A stretch of DNA of 64,000 nt from Achromobacter spanius (GTDB lineage: Bacteria; Pseudomonadota; Gammaproteobacteria; Burkholderiales; Burkholderiaceae_B). The notes under the pieces are model-generated. The model did not search any database. It was not told the DNA's origin and saw nothing but the letters and a program-made list of their open reading frames with translations. The position numbers were made by a program, and so were the translations under genes. The stretch is taken from the NCBI RefSeq assembly GCF_029637605.1, contig NZ_CP121261.1, forward strand, positions 2,046,001 to 2,110,000. Reading direction: 5' to 3'. Positions 8,328 to 18,294 of the stretch are shown here, piece by piece (position 1 is the first letter of the stretch; each line of letters begins with the position of its first letter).

Positions 8328-10639
8328 TAATCGATCAGTTCGACTTCCTGCTTGTCCGGCGCAGCAGACGAAGGCGGTTTCCCGTTGTCTTCGAAGTCCA
8401 GCGTCACCTTGCCCGACTCGTCCAGGTCCACCGTGACCGAGCCGCCGTCGACCAGCTTGCCAAATAGCAGCTCGTCGGCCAGCGCGCGGCGGATGGTGTC
8501 TTGAATAAGACGTTGCATGGGACGCGCGCCCATCAGCGGGTCGAACCCCTCCTTGGCAAGGTGTTCGCGCAGTTTCGTGGTGAATACGGCTTCCACGCGG
8601 CGCTCGTGCAACTGATCTTCCAGTTGCATGAGGAACTTGTCCACCACGCGCAGGATGACCTCGCGGTCCAACGCGGCGAACGGAATGATGGCGTCAAGGC
8701 GGTTACGGAATTCAGGCGTGAACATGCGGCGGATTTCCGCCATTTCGTCGCCCAGCATCCGCGAATTGGCAAACCCGATCGACGGACGGTTCAAGGTTTC
8801 GGCGCCCGCGTTCGTCGTCATGATGAGGATGACGTTACGGAAGTCCGCCTTGCGGCCGTTGTTGTCGGTCAGCGTGCCGTGGTCCATGACCTGCAGCAGG
8901 ATGTTGAACACATCCGGGTGGGCCTTTTCGATTTCGTCCAGCAGCAGCACGCAATGCGGCTGCTTGGTGATGGCTTCGGTCAAGAGGCCGCCCTGGTCAA
9001 ACCCGACATACCCCGGTGGCGCGCCGATCAAGCGCGACACCGCGTGGCGTTCCATGTATTCCGACATATCGAAACGCAGCAGCTCAACACCCAGCGTGAA
9101 CGCCAGTTGCCGCGCCACTTCGGTCTTGCCCACGCCCGTGGGGCCGGACAAGAGGAACGCGCCGATGGGTTTTTCCGGCTTGCCCAGGCCCGAGCGCGCC
9201 ATCTTGATGGCGGCCGCCAGGGCATCGATGGCGCCGTCCTGGCCGAACACCACGGTTTTCAAATCGCGGTCCAGCGTGGCCAGCTTGCTGCGGTCATCGT
9301 TGGAGACCGACTGCGGCGGAATGCGGGCGATCTTGGACACGATGTTTTCGATGTCCACCTTGCCGATCACCTTCTTCTGGCGCGAACGCGGCAGCAGACG
9401 CTGAGCGGCGCCGGCTTCGTCGATGACGTCGATGGCCTTGTCGGGCAGATGACGGTCATTGATGAAGCGTGCCGACAATTCAGCGGCCGCCGACAGCGCA
9501 GCCGCTGAATAACGAACGCTGTGATGTTCTTCAAAGCGGCTCTTCAGCCCGCGCAGAATCTGCACGGTTTGCTCAACGCTGGGTTCCGGCACGTCGATCT
9601 TCTGGAAGCGACGCGACAGCGCGTGGTCTTTTTCAAAGACGCCGCGATATTCCGTGTAGGTGGTCGCGCCAATGCACTTCAGTTGGCCCGACGACAAGGC
9701 GGGCTTCAACAGATTGGACGCATCCAGCGTGCCGCCCGAAGCCGAACCGGCGCCGATCAGCGTGTGAATTTCGTCAATGAACAGGATGGCGTCGGGGTTG
9801 CCGCGAATCTGCTTCAGCACGCCCTTCAGACGCTGCTCGAAATCACCGCGGTACTTGGTGCCGGCCAACAACGCGCCCATGTCCAGCGAGAACACTTGCG
9901 CGGCTTGCAGTATTTCAGGCACTTCGCCGCGCGTGATGCGCCAGGCCAAGCCTTCCGCGATAGCGGTCTTGCCCACGCCGGCCTCGCCCACCAGCAGCGG
10001 ATTGTTTTTGCGGCGGCGGCACAACACCTGAATGACGCGCTCGACTTCGTGCTCGCGTCCGATCAGGGGATCGATGCGGCCCGCCAGCGCGGCGGCGTTC
10101 AGGTCGGTGGCGTATTGGTCAAGCGGCGACTGACGCGATTCGCCCTGCTCTTCACCGTTGGTCTGCTGCTCTTTCTGCACGGCGGCGGACTCCACCTGGG
10201 GCTGTTTGGTAATGCCATGCGACAGGAAATTGACGACATCCAGACGCGTGACGCCCTGCTGTTGCAGGTAGTACACGGCGTGCGAGTCCTTTTCCCCGAA
10301 GATGGCCACCAGCACGTTCGCGCCGGTCACCGGCTTCTTGCCGGTGCCGCCCGCGGATACGTGCATGATTGCGCGTTGAATCACGCGCTGAAAGCCCAGC
10401 GTCGGCTGCGTATCGACCTCGGCGCCGCTTGGAATCACCGGAGTGTTTTCCGAAACGAACTGGCGGAGGTTGCGACGCAAGTCATCCAGGTTCGCCGCGC
10501 AGGCGCGCAGAACCTCGACTGCCGAAGCGTTGTCAAGCAACGACAACAGCAGATGCTCGACGGTAATAAATTCATGCCGGGCCGAACGGGCCTCGACGAA
10601 AGCCATATGCAGGCTGACTTCAAGCTCTTGAGAAATCAC
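8327..10639 (-). CDS. clpA: ClpA, ATPase and substrate-unfolding subunit of the ClpAP protease
   Basis: The 770-residue product is a class I Clp/HSP100 AAA+ unfoldase. It has an N-terminal ClpN repeat domain (ISQELEVSLHMAFVEA), a first AAA+ module with Walker A GEAGVGKTA at 218-226 and Walker B LFIDEIHTL, and a second with GPTGVGKTE and LLLDEIEKAHPD. A SIGF loop near residue 600 matches the ClpP-docking loop. I chose the GTG at 10639 because GGAGG lies just before it and the protein then begins like other ClpA proteins; the longer frame adds 12 unlike residues. The clpS adaptor gene is in the window but 7.7 kb away, separated by pbpC and an alpha-2-macroglobulin gene. The stop overlaps the pqiA start. 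Confidence 0.97.
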   Translation of the reverse strand: MISQELEVSLHMAFVEARSARHEFITVEHLLLSLLDNASAVEVLRACAANLDDLRRNLRQFVSENTPVIPSGAEVDTQPTLGFQRVIQRAIMHVSAGGTGKKPVTGANVLVAIFGEKDSHAVYYLQQQGVTRLDVVNFLSHGITKQPQVESAAVQKEQQTNGEEQGESRQSPLDQYATDLNAAALAGRIDPLIGREHEVERVIQVLCRRRKNNPLLVGEAGVGKTAIAEGLAWRITRGEVPEILQAAQVFSLDMGALLAGTKYRGDFEQRLKGVLKQIRGNPDAILFIDEIHTLIGAGSASGGTLDASNLLKPALSSGQLKCIGATTYTEYRGVFEKDHALSRRFQKIDVPEPSVEQTVQILRGLKSRFEEHHSVRYSAAALSAAAELSARFINDRHLPDKAIDVIDEAGAAQRLLPRSRQKKVIGKVDIENIVSKIARIPPQSVSNDDRSKLATLDRDLKTVVFGQDGAIDALAAAIKMARSGLGKPEKPIGAFLLSGPTGVGKTEVARQLAFTLGVELLRFDMSEYMERHAVSRLIGAPPGYVGFDQGGLLTEAITKQPHCVLLLDEIEKAHPDVFNILLQVMDHGTLTDNNGRKADFRNVILIMTTNAGAETLNRPSIGFANSRMLGDEMAEIRRMFTPEFRNRLDAIIPFAALDREVILRVVDKFLMQLEDQLHERRVEAVFTTKLREHLAKEGFDPLMGARPMQRLIQDTIRRALADELLFGKLVDGGSVTVDLDESGKVTLDFEDNGKPPSSAAPDKQEVELID

Positions 10640-10694
10640 GCTTCCTCCGTATTGCATCGAAGCGGTCAAATACACGATTCATATTCTATGCCGA

Positions 10695-12956
10695 TCATGG
10701 CGTAACGCCAGCGATTTCAAAAACCACTCTATCGTGGCGGCCTTGTGCGTCCATGACGGTAAGCGTATACCGGCCGTCTTGCGCCAGCACTAATTTAAAC
10801 GGATGACTCGACGCGCCATGATTCACCACGCGCCCGTCAAGCATCCACCATACTTCGCCTTCGGCGCCCTGCACATCTACATCAAGCGCCACTTCCCGGC
10901 TGCCCGGCACGGGCCGAAGCACCGAACCGGTGGCCACGCCACCCACGCGCAAAGGCCCCTGCGTGGCGTCGGCATAGCCGGCAAATGACGGCGGCGCCGT
11001 GTCGTTCAGCAGCCACGCCGCGCGCTGTTCAGGGCATTCCCCCGACGGCACGCTGCCCAGCCGATAACCCAGTGGCCAACACGTGACCGCCGCCTGCACC
11101 GTTTCGGGCCGGCTACGGACCTGCTGCGCGCCTTCCGGCAACGCGGCCACAATATCTTGCAGTAACGGCGCCGCCACGTTCGCCCCGAAAAAACCGGGGT
11201 TGGGCGTACCGTCCGGACGACCGACCCAGACGCCTAACGTCCATCTGTCGGTCACCCCAATCGCCCAGGCGTCCCGGAATCCGAAACTGGTTCCGGTCTT
11301 CCAGGCCAGTCGCCGGGCCGGGCTGCCCGACTGGTAAAAAGGCCGGTCGGGATGCCCGCCGCCTTCAAGGATATCGCGAACGATCCAGGCGGCTCCAGGG
11401 CTCATCATACGGGACTCGATTCGAGGCTGCTCCGTCCGAAGGCGGGGCCGTCCCGAGACGCCGTCACGGGCCAAAGCCCGATAAGCGCCCACCAGTTCTT
11501 CCAATGTGGTGCCACCCCCGCCCAAAATCAAGCTTAAATTTGGGACGGCGCCGTCCGGCAAACGTAACCGGACGCCGCCAGTCAGCATAACCGACGCGAA
11601 ACTGGCCGGCCCGACACGGTCCAACAGGTCTACCGCAGGCACATTCAACGACCGTTGCAACGCTTGCGCGACGCTGACAGGCCCGGAAAACGCTGCCTGG
11701 AAATTACCCGGTGCGTAGCCGCCAAACGACAGCGGCGCATCGATCAGCAGGCTTTCGGAATGGATCAACCCTTCGTCCAGCGCCTGCGCATAAAGAAACG
11801 GTTTCAGAGTAGAACCCGGCGAGCGCACGCCACGCACCATATCCACGTGGGCGTAACGGGTATCGTCGGAAAAATCGGCGGAACCCGCGTAAGCCTTGAC
11901 CTCCAGGCTATCGTTATCCATTACCAGCACCGCCATGGACACCTTGGGCGGCAGGCTGTCCACGCGGTCCAGCAACATTTGTTCCACCGACGCCTGCATA
12001 TCGGCATCCAGCGTGGATGAGACCAACGGCGGCCGTTGGCCCGCGCGGCGCGCGGCGGGCGAGGCACCCGCTTCCTGCAACAGACGCTGCGCGGCCAGCG
12101 GCGCCAGCCAGCGCGCGCGCAATGGCGGCGCGATCACGTTTTCAATCTTGGCGTCGGCGACCTCAGCCGGGGTCCAGCGGCCCAATTCGGCCATGCGGTC
12201 CAGCACCTTGTCGCGCGCGGCCCGGGCCGCCTCGGGATGGCGGTCGGGGCGCAGGCGCGACGGCGCTTGCGGCAAGGCGGTCAGCATGGCGGATTCAGCG
12301 GGGCCGAGGTCGCGCGCGGACTTGCCCAGCCAGAGCCGCGATCCCATTTCCACGCCTTCCACAATGCCCCCCATCGGGGCAAGGGTCAGGTACATGGAAA
12401 GAATCTCGTCCTTGCTGTAGTGCATTTCCAGTTGCACCGCGCGCCAGGCCTGCCGCAATTTTGCGGACATCGTGCGCGACGGCTTGCCGGTCAGTTGCGG
12501 GTCGATCAAGCGCGCGACCTGCATGGTCAATGTGGACCCGCCCGACACGATGCGGCGGTTCGTGGCCCATTGCCAGCCGGCGCGCGCCATCGCCACGGGA
12601 TTGACGCCGGGATGCCAGTAGAACCAGCGGTCTTCGTACGTGAGCAAGGTGTCCAGATAGCGCGGCGAGACCTGGTCCGGCGTGACCGGATAGCGCCAGA
12701 TGCCGTCGCGGCTGGGGTAGTTGCGCAGCGGCGTGCCGTCGGCGGCAACAATCACGGCGGCGCCGCCCGAGTCGATGGGGGGCAGCGGAAACAGGCGGTC
12801 AAGCACGAATAACAACGCGGCCAGCGCAAACAGCACGCTGGCCGCGATGATGCCGCGCCGCCGCCAGCGGCGGGCGCGCGTGGCGCCCGCCGTGGAGGAG
12901 GCGGCGGCGGTCAAGGACGCTTGGCGCCGCGATCGCGGATTTCGACCGTGCTCCAC
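10695..12956 (-). CDS. pbpC: Penicillin-binding protein 1C (PbpC)
   Basis: A class A penicillin-binding protein of about 753 residues. It carries a membrane anchor (GIIAASVLFALAALLFVL), a glycosyltransferase domain (EDRWFYWHPGVNP, GGSTLTMQVARL), a transpeptidase domain (active-site SPGSTLKPF, KTGTSFGFRDAW) and the C-terminal BiPBP_C domain specific to PBP1C. It polymerises peptidoglycan. In many Gram-negative bacteria pbpC is paired with a yfhM-type alpha-2-macroglobulin, as here, and the two are proposed to sense and repair envelope breach. The start is uncertain. The GTG at 12956 overlaps the A2M gene by 46 bases; a TTG at 12914 that overlaps the A2M stop is the alternative. Confidence 0.94.
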   Translation of the reverse strand: MEHGRNPRSRRQASLTAAASSTAGATRARRWRRRGIIAASVLFALAALLFVLDRLFPLPPIDSGGAAVIVAADGTPLRNYPSRDGIWRYPVTPDQVSPRYLDTLLTYEDRWFYWHPGVNPVAMARAGWQWATNRRIVSGGSTLTMQVARLIDPQLTGKPSRTMSAKLRQAWRAVQLEMHYSKDEILSMYLTLAPMGGIVEGVEMGSRLWLGKSARDLGPAESAMLTALPQAPSRLRPDRHPEAARAARDKVLDRMAELGRWTPAEVADAKIENVIAPPLRARWLAPLAAQRLLQEAGASPAARRAGQRPPLVSSTLDADMQASVEQMLLDRVDSLPPKVSMAVLVMDNDSLEVKAYAGSADFSDDTRYAHVDMVRGVRSPGSTLKPFLYAQALDEGLIHSESLLIDAPLSFGGYAPGNFQAAFSGPVSVAQALQRSLNVPAVDLLDRVGPASFASVMLTGGVRLRLPDGAVPNLSLILGGGGTTLEELVGAYRALARDGVSGRPRLRTEQPRIESRMMSPGAAWIVRDILEGGGHPDRPFYQSGSPARRLAWKTGTSFGFRDAWAIGVTDRWTLGVWVGRPDGTPNPGFFGANVAAPLLQDIVAALPEGAQQVRSRPETVQAAVTCWPLGYRLGSVPSGECPEQRAAWLLNDTAPPSFAGYADATQGPLRVGGVATGSVLRPVPGSREVALDVDVQGAEGEVWWMLDGRVVNHGASSHPFKLVLAQDGRYTLTVMDAQGRHDRVVFEIAGVTP

Positions 12957-15900
12957 TGCTCACCCACGCCACGAATTTCCGGGCGGTACATGTCTTCCGC
13001 CACGGTCGACGGCACCGCGTAACGGCCCGGCGTCACGACGCGCACCAGATAGAACACGTCGACCTTGCCGCGCCCCAGGGACACGGCGGCCACATAACGG
13101 TCATCACGGAATTCACGATGCTTGATGTTGGAGTCAGCCATGGCTTCGGCCACGCGGCGTCCGCCGATCGTCCATTCCTGCATCTCGGGGCTTTGCGACA
13201 GGTTCAGGTTTTCGACTTCAAAACCCGCCGGTACGCGGTCCTCGATCAGCGCATCGGGAATGTTCTGGTTGGCGCTGGCCTGCACCCACACCACCAGCAT
13301 GTCGCCGCTTTGCAGCGTGCCGCCATCCCACGGTTTGCCGTCCGGACGATACCAGCCACGCTTGAGCTGGATCACGTCGTTGCGCGGCTTGGGCGCAACC
13401 GTCGGGCTGCCCTGGATGTCGTACTCCAGGAACAGGGACTGCGCGCCGGTGTTGACGATCTGCGTGTTGGCCAGATCAGCCGCCGACAAGCCCACCGTCT
13501 GGTCGCTCTTGCCGCCGTCCAGCGACTTGCGCGCGCCATTGACCGTCAGCGCGGCTTGCCAGGGCGTGCCCTTGTCGCCACCGATGGCGCGTGCCGCCAT
13601 CAACAGCGCCATGCGTTCCTGCGTGGACAGGTACGAACGGTTGCCCAGGCGCGAAGTCAGTTGCGTCAGCAGATTTTCCAGGCGCTCGTGCTTCAGCCCG
13701 TACTGGTTGGCCAGCGCGTACGACAAGGCGTAATCGCGCACGCTGCTGCCGTAGTCGCCCAGCCATTCGTCGTAGTAGCCGTTGTAATTGCGACGCGGGA
13801 AACCGTATTCGCGCGTCATCGCGGCGTCCAGCGCGGACTGCATGCGCCCTTCGTCGCCCATCAGCTTGAACGCGGCCGCCAACTGGATCAGGGGCAACGG
13901 CGAACGCGCGCGCTCTTGATAGTTGTCGAACAGTTGGCGCACCGTCGACAGCGGCGCCTTCTTGTCGCGAGCCAGCGCCAGCACGGCGGTCGACAAGCCA
14001 GCAAAACGGCGGTGGTCTTCGCGCAGGACGTTGGCATCGCTGCCGTCGATGCGGCCGGCTTCAACGTTGCGGCGCAGATTCACCGACCATGTGCCGAACG
14101 TGTTCGCAGTCTGCTGCACTTGCTCCAGCAGCCATTGGCGCGAACGGTCCAGCGTGGCTTCAGGCACTTCAAAGCCCTGGTCGCGCGCGTCTTGCAGGAA
14201 GCCGACGGCATAGGCCGTCAGCCACACATCGCGCGAGCTGGAACCGCTCCAGAGGTTGTACGAACCCACCGCGTTGCGCATGCCGGACAGTCGGCCGATG
14301 GCGCCGGACACCTGAGCGGCGCGCTCCACCTGCGAGTGCGGCTTCAGGCCGAACTGCTTGGCGACGGCGTCATCGATCAACACCCACGGCAAGGCGCGGC
14401 TGATGGTCTGTTCGGCGCAGCCATACGGATACGCCAGCAAACCTTCGACCAACTTGTTCACGTTGAACGGCGGGCGATTCGACACGGTCAGGCTGACCAG
14501 CGCGGAATCCGGGTAGTAAGACGACACCCACGAGGCCTGCGCCACGTTGGTTTCACCCGGGTTCAGGCGCAGGCGGCGCACCTGGCGTTCGCCCGCATAG
14601 GCCGGCTGCACTTGCAACACCGATTCACGCACGATGTGCACGGGCTTGGCGCCGCCCTGCCCGTCGATGGTCAGGCGCATCAGGCCCAAGCCATACGAAC
14701 CGGTCGTGGTGGCGTTGAAACGCAAGGTGGTGCGCTGCTTGTCTTTCAGCGTCACCGTGCGCACGCCGTCGGTAATAGCCAGCGGGTCCAGCGCTTCCAG
14801 CTTGATGCTGATCTTTTGCTCGGCGCCGCTCAGGTTGGTCAGGTCCAACGCAATGGCGGCCTGGTCACCCGGCGTGATGAAACGCGGCGTATTCAGTTCA
14901 GCGACAATCGGCGCGGCCACCACCATTTCGGTGTCGGTGCTGCCGTAGTTGTCGGCCGTGAACGCCACGGCCATCAGGCGCAGCGTGCCGTTGAAGTCGG
15001 GCAGGTCCAGCGCAATATCCGCTTCGCCCTGCGCGTTCAAGGTGACCGGACCCGAGAACAGGTCGACCAGCTTGACCTTCTTGGGCAGGCTCTGGCTGTC
15101 GCCGCGCATGGCGGCGTCACCGCCCCACTTCAGCTTGCCCTTGGTGCCGTCCATTTTCTCGATCAGCTTGCCGTACATGTCCAGCAGTTCGGGCGCGTAG
15201 CGGTGCTTGCCGAAGAAATAATCCAGCGGATCCGGCGTGGCGTATTGGTTGATGTTAAGAATGCCCACGTCCACCGCGGACAGCGTCACCGTGGCTTGCT
15301 TGCCCTGCGCGCCGTCGACCTTGACGCGCACGGTGGTCTTGGTTTCGGGCTCGGTCTTGGCGGCCGCGCTCAGCGTCACATCCAGCTTGCGGTCGGCGCT
15401 GGCAATCGGCAGGAACGCCAGGCCCAGCGCACGGGCCGGCGTCACGCGGTCGCCTTCGCTACCCGGGCGGAACACGGCGGCGGCCACATACAGGTCGTGG
15501 CGCTTCCAGTCCTTGCTGATCGGAATTTCAACTTCGGTGCCCGTCGCCTTCACGGCCACCCAGGTGGACCACAGCATGCGGTCGCCTTCCACCGTGACCA
15601 GCGCCTGACCGTCGTGCGGCGGTGTCAGCGTGACCTTGACGGTGTCGCCCGGCTTGGCCGGCACGCCTTCCAGCTTCATCTGCACGCGGTCGGGGCGGTT
15701 ACCCATCGCGTCGGCGTCCTGCGCGTTCCAGCCCGCATAGAAGCGGTAGCGCATCGTTTCGCCGGTTTCCGGGTCGGTAATTTCAAGACGGTAACGGCCC
15801 CACTTGACCGGCACGGTCAGTTGCGCGCGGTCGTTCAAGGCGATTTCGCGCGAGTCCACCAGTTCTTCGGTTTCGGTATAGCCGCTGTTCCAACCGCGCT

Positions 15901-18148
15901 GGTCGTCAAAGCGCCAATAGTATTGGCGTTCTTCGCGGAACAAGCGCATCTGGGCCTGGGCCAGCGGAACGATCTCGCCTTGCGCGTTGGCACGGATCAC
16001 TTCAAACGCGGCGGGTGCGCGTTCGCGCGCCACATCGCTGTCAAACTGCGGGCGCACGGCGATCAGTTTGTCGGCGGGCCAAACGCTGCGCTCAATGGAA
16101 CGCACCACCGGGCGGCCGCCAGATTCCAGCAGGCTGGCCGACACGCGTACCTTCATGGGCGAGTGCGTGCCTGCCACGTTGGGATTCACGCTGACTTGCA
16201 CGCTACCCTTGTCGTCCAGCGCCGCCTCGGGCAGTTCGCTGAACGCGCGGCGCGTGTCATCGGCCACGTCGCCGAAGATGAAGCCAGGCCACTGCTGGGC
16301 CAAGGCGAATCGGTCGCGCTTGACCTGGAAGCTGGACAGCAGGCGGTTGCCGGCGGCGGGCGCGCCGTAGAGGTAATCGCCCTGCACGTCCACCTTCAGT
16401 TCCTCGTCCGGCGACAACACGTCTTGATCAGACGTGAGCACCATCTTCATGCGTTCAGGCAGGAATTCCTCGACCTGGAACTTCCACGACGCATCCGGCG
16501 CGCGCGACGCGGGGTCCACGCGCAGTTCAAGCAGCCAGGAACCCGTCTGGGCGTCCAGCGGCAGGTCAATCGCGCGCTCGACATAGCCGACCAGGTCTTT
16601 CTTGGGCTGCCACAGGGTGGTCTGCACCACCCGGCCATCGGGGCGCTTGATCGTCGCCGTCAGCGGCGCGGGCGTCAGCATGCGGCCGTCCAGGTCGCGC
16701 GGCAGCACCGATACGTTGAACGTCTCGCCCGGGCGATACAAATTGCGGCCGGCGTAGACGAACAGATTATTGGGGCGCGACACATGGCCGCCGGTATCGA
16801 ACTCAGACAGGTCCAGCGCCGGCTCGCCCAAGGCCAGCACGGTCATTTCCTTGTCACGCGAGGCGCGGATGACGCGCGCATTGGTGAAGCTGCCGTCAAA
16901 GCGCACATGGCCCTGCGCATCGGCAGCGGCCTTGGCCAGCGTCTTGCCCACGCCGTCCACCAGTTCAAACACGGCTCCCGGAATGGCCTGGCCCGACTTC
17001 AGCGACACGGAATAGGCTTCCACGCGGTCGCTGTAACGGCGCGCATGCAGGCCGATATCGCTGACGTAGAAGTACGTAACCTGGTATTCGTAGCGGAAGC
17101 GGCCCGGTTGGCTCATGACCGCGATATAGATGCCGGGCTCTTGCAATTCCTTCACGCCTTCAACGGGCAGGAAGGTGACGTGGCGGCGGTTCGGCTTGTC
17201 GTCGGTGATGAAACGGCCCTGATAGACGCTGGTCGTCAGCGAATTCAGGCGGTCCAGATCCCAGTTGCTGACCGAACCCTTCAGGCTGCGGTTGTCGGAA
17301 TAACGCCAGTTGTCGTCGTCGTAGCCGGCTTCGTCATCGTCGGAGGCCGACGCGGTGTTGCGGCCGATGCCCAGCACCGTTTCGAACAATTCCGGCACGC
17401 GGTCCGGCGCCACGCGCAGGAACTGCACGTCAACCTCGGGCACGTTTACGGTGGCCACGGGCAAACCGCCGTTCTGGCCGGCCGGCAGCACCACGCCACG
17501 GCTGGCGAAATAAAACGACGGCGGCATGGCCTGCGTATTCACTTCACAATTCGAGGTTTCGGCCAGCACGACCTTGTCGCCCACACCGGGCAACCCCTTA
17601 CGCACCGTGATGGCGTATTTGCGCTGCGGCTGGATGTACGGGAAATACACCATGCGCGGGTTCTCGCCCACGACCCAACTGCCTTTCAGTATCTTGCCTT
17701 GGGGCGCGGAATCGCCCGGCTTGACCGAGGCCGGCTGGTCGCCCGCATTGGCGGGGGTCTCGTTGTCTTCGTCGGCCTTGCCGGACGAGGCGCCCAGGTC
17801 GGTGACCTGGAGGAAATCATCCAGCTTGGCCTTGGCGTCCACCGGCTGGGTAAACGTGACCGAGAGCGACAGCGCGTCATTGAACTGGCGCGGCTGGCAG
17901 GTCAGCGCCGCAAAGGGGTCGGGTGCGCCCACCGTGGCACTGGCGCCTAACGCCGGCTTGCCGTCAGTCGTCGCCGCGGCGGTCGGAGCCGCGGCAGGGG
18001 TTTGAGTCGCGGTGGAAACCGCCGGCGCCTGGACAGGGGCCGCGGCCTGCTTGTCCTTACCGCCCATCCACCAGCCCACGCCGATGGCACCCGCCAACAC
18101 CACAACGCCGGCAACCGCCAGCCAGGTCTTGCTAACCTTTCCACTCAC
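12911..18148 (-). CDS. yfhM: Bacterial alpha-2-macroglobulin (YfhM-type) with intact thioester motif
   Basis: A 1745-residue periplasmic protein of the bacterial A2M family, which traps attacking proteases by a bait region and a covalent thioester. The thioester motif PYGCAEQ is intact, with Cys1244 and Gln1247. MG-type beta domains precede it (VYAGRNLYRPGETFNVSVLPR; DLYVAAAVFRPGSEG) and a helical TED domain follows. The N-terminus (MSGKVSKTWLAVAGVVVLAG...) is one hydrophobic segment with no cysteine lipobox, unlike the lipoprotein E. coli homologue, so it is probably anchored by a transmembrane helix. An Ala/Thr/Pro-rich linker follows the anchor. The GTG start has a GGAGGGG Shine-Dalgarno. 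The downstream partner is pbpC, overlapping by up to 46 bases. Confidence 0.95.
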   Translation of the reverse strand: MSGKVSKTWLAVAGVVVLAGAIGVGWWMGGKDKQAAAPVQAPAVSTATQTPAAAPTAAATTDGKPALGASATVGAPDPFAALTCQPRQFNDALSLSVTFTQPVDAKAKLDDFLQVTDLGASSGKADEDNETPANAGDQPASVKPGDSAPQGKILKGSWVVGENPRMVYFPYIQPQRKYAITVRKGLPGVGDKVVLAETSNCEVNTQAMPPSFYFASRGVVLPAGQNGGLPVATVNVPEVDVQFLRVAPDRVPELFETVLGIGRNTASASDDDEAGYDDDNWRYSDNRSLKGSVSNWDLDRLNSLTTSVYQGRFITDDKPNRRHVTFLPVEGVKELQEPGIYIAVMSQPGRFRYEYQVTYFYVSDIGLHARRYSDRVEAYSVSLKSGQAIPGAVFELVDGVGKTLAKAAADAQGHVRFDGSFTNARVIRASRDKEMTVLALGEPALDLSEFDTGGHVSRPNNLFVYAGRNLYRPGETFNVSVLPRDLDGRMLTPAPLTATIKRPDGRVVQTTLWQPKKDLVGYVERAIDLPLDAQTGSWLLELRVDPASRAPDASWKFQVEEFLPERMKMVLTSDQDVLSPDEELKVDVQGDYLYGAPAAGNRLLSSFQVKRDRFALAQQWPGFIFGDVADDTRRAFSELPEAALDDKGSVQVSVNPNVAGTHSPMKVRVSASLLESGGRPVVRSIERSVWPADKLIAVRPQFDSDVARERAPAAFEVIRANAQGEIVPLAQAQMRLFREERQYYWRFDDQRGWNSGYTETEELVDSREIALNDRAQLTVPVKWGRYRLEITDPETGETMRYRFYAGWNAQDADAMGNRPDRVQMKLEGVPAKPGDTVKVTLTPPHDGQALVTVEGDRMLWSTWVAVKATGTEVEIPISKDWKRHDLYVAAAVFRPGSEGDRVTPARALGLAFLPIASADRKLDVTLSAAAKTEPETKTTVRVKVDGAQGKQATVTLSAVDVGILNINQYATPDPLDYFFGKHRYAPELLDMYGKLIEKMDGTKGKLKWGGDAAMRGDSQSLPKKVKLVDLFSGPVTLNAQGEADIALDLPDFNGTLRLMAVAFTADNYGSTDTEMVVAAPIVAELNTPRFITPGDQAAIALDLTNLSGAEQKISIKLEALDPLAITDGVRTVTLKDKQRTTLRFNATTTGSYGLGLMRLTIDGQGGAKPVHIVRESVLQVQPAYAGERQVRRLRLNPGETNVAQASWVSSYYPDSALVSLTVSNRPPFNVNKLVEGLLAYPYGCAEQTISRALPWVLIDDAVAKQFGLKPHSQVERAAQVSGAIGRLSGMRNAVGSYNLWSGSSSRDVWLTAYAVGFLQDARDQGFEVPEATLDRSRQWLLEQVQQTANTFGTWSVNLRRNVEAGRIDGSDANVLREDHRRFAGLSTAVLALARDKKAPLSTVRQLFDNYQERARSPLPLIQLAAAFKLMGDEGRMQSALDAAMTREYGFPRRNYNGYYDEWLGDYGSSVRDYALSYALANQYGLKHERLENLLTQLTSRLGNRSYLSTQERMALLMAARAIGGDKGTPWQAALTVNGARKSLDGGKSDQTVGLSAADLANTQIVNTGAQSLFLEYDIQGSPTVAPKPRNDVIQLKRGWYRPDGKPWDGGTLQSGDMLVVWVQASANQNIPDALIEDRVPAGFEVENLNLSQSPEMQEWTIGGRRVAEAMADSNIKHREFRDDRYVAAVSLGRGKVDVFYLVRVVTPGRYAVPSTVAEDMYRPEIRGVGEQWSTVEIRDRGAKRP

Positions 18149-18258
18149 GGCAAACCCCTCCGCCTACTCGAATACAACGCTCCTTTGCGGCGGAGCTGCC
18201 GACCCACTGCGCCGCGCGCTTCCCCACACGCGGAACCTGCCGTGCCTTGCACAGCACA

Positions 18259-18280
18259 ACGCCGCCTTCGAGGGCGGCGT
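18259..18280 (-). terminator. GC-rich hairpin downstream of clpS
   Basis: ACGCCGCC (18259-18266) and GGCGGCGT (18273-18280) form an 8-bp perfect stem with loop TTCGAG, 15 bases past the clpS stop on the minus strand. No T-run follows, so termination efficiency is uncertain. It would separate clpS from the A2M-pbpC-clpA genes. Confidence 0.5.
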
Positions 18281-18294
18281 CTTCATTCTTGGTA

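Noticed and set aside
13118..17950. A 1610-codon open frame on the plus strand opposite the A2M gene
   Set aside because: It is the antisense shadow of a real gene: amino acid content is skewed to Arg, His, Gln and Ala with no domain resemblance, and the minus-strand frame has clear A2M motifs.
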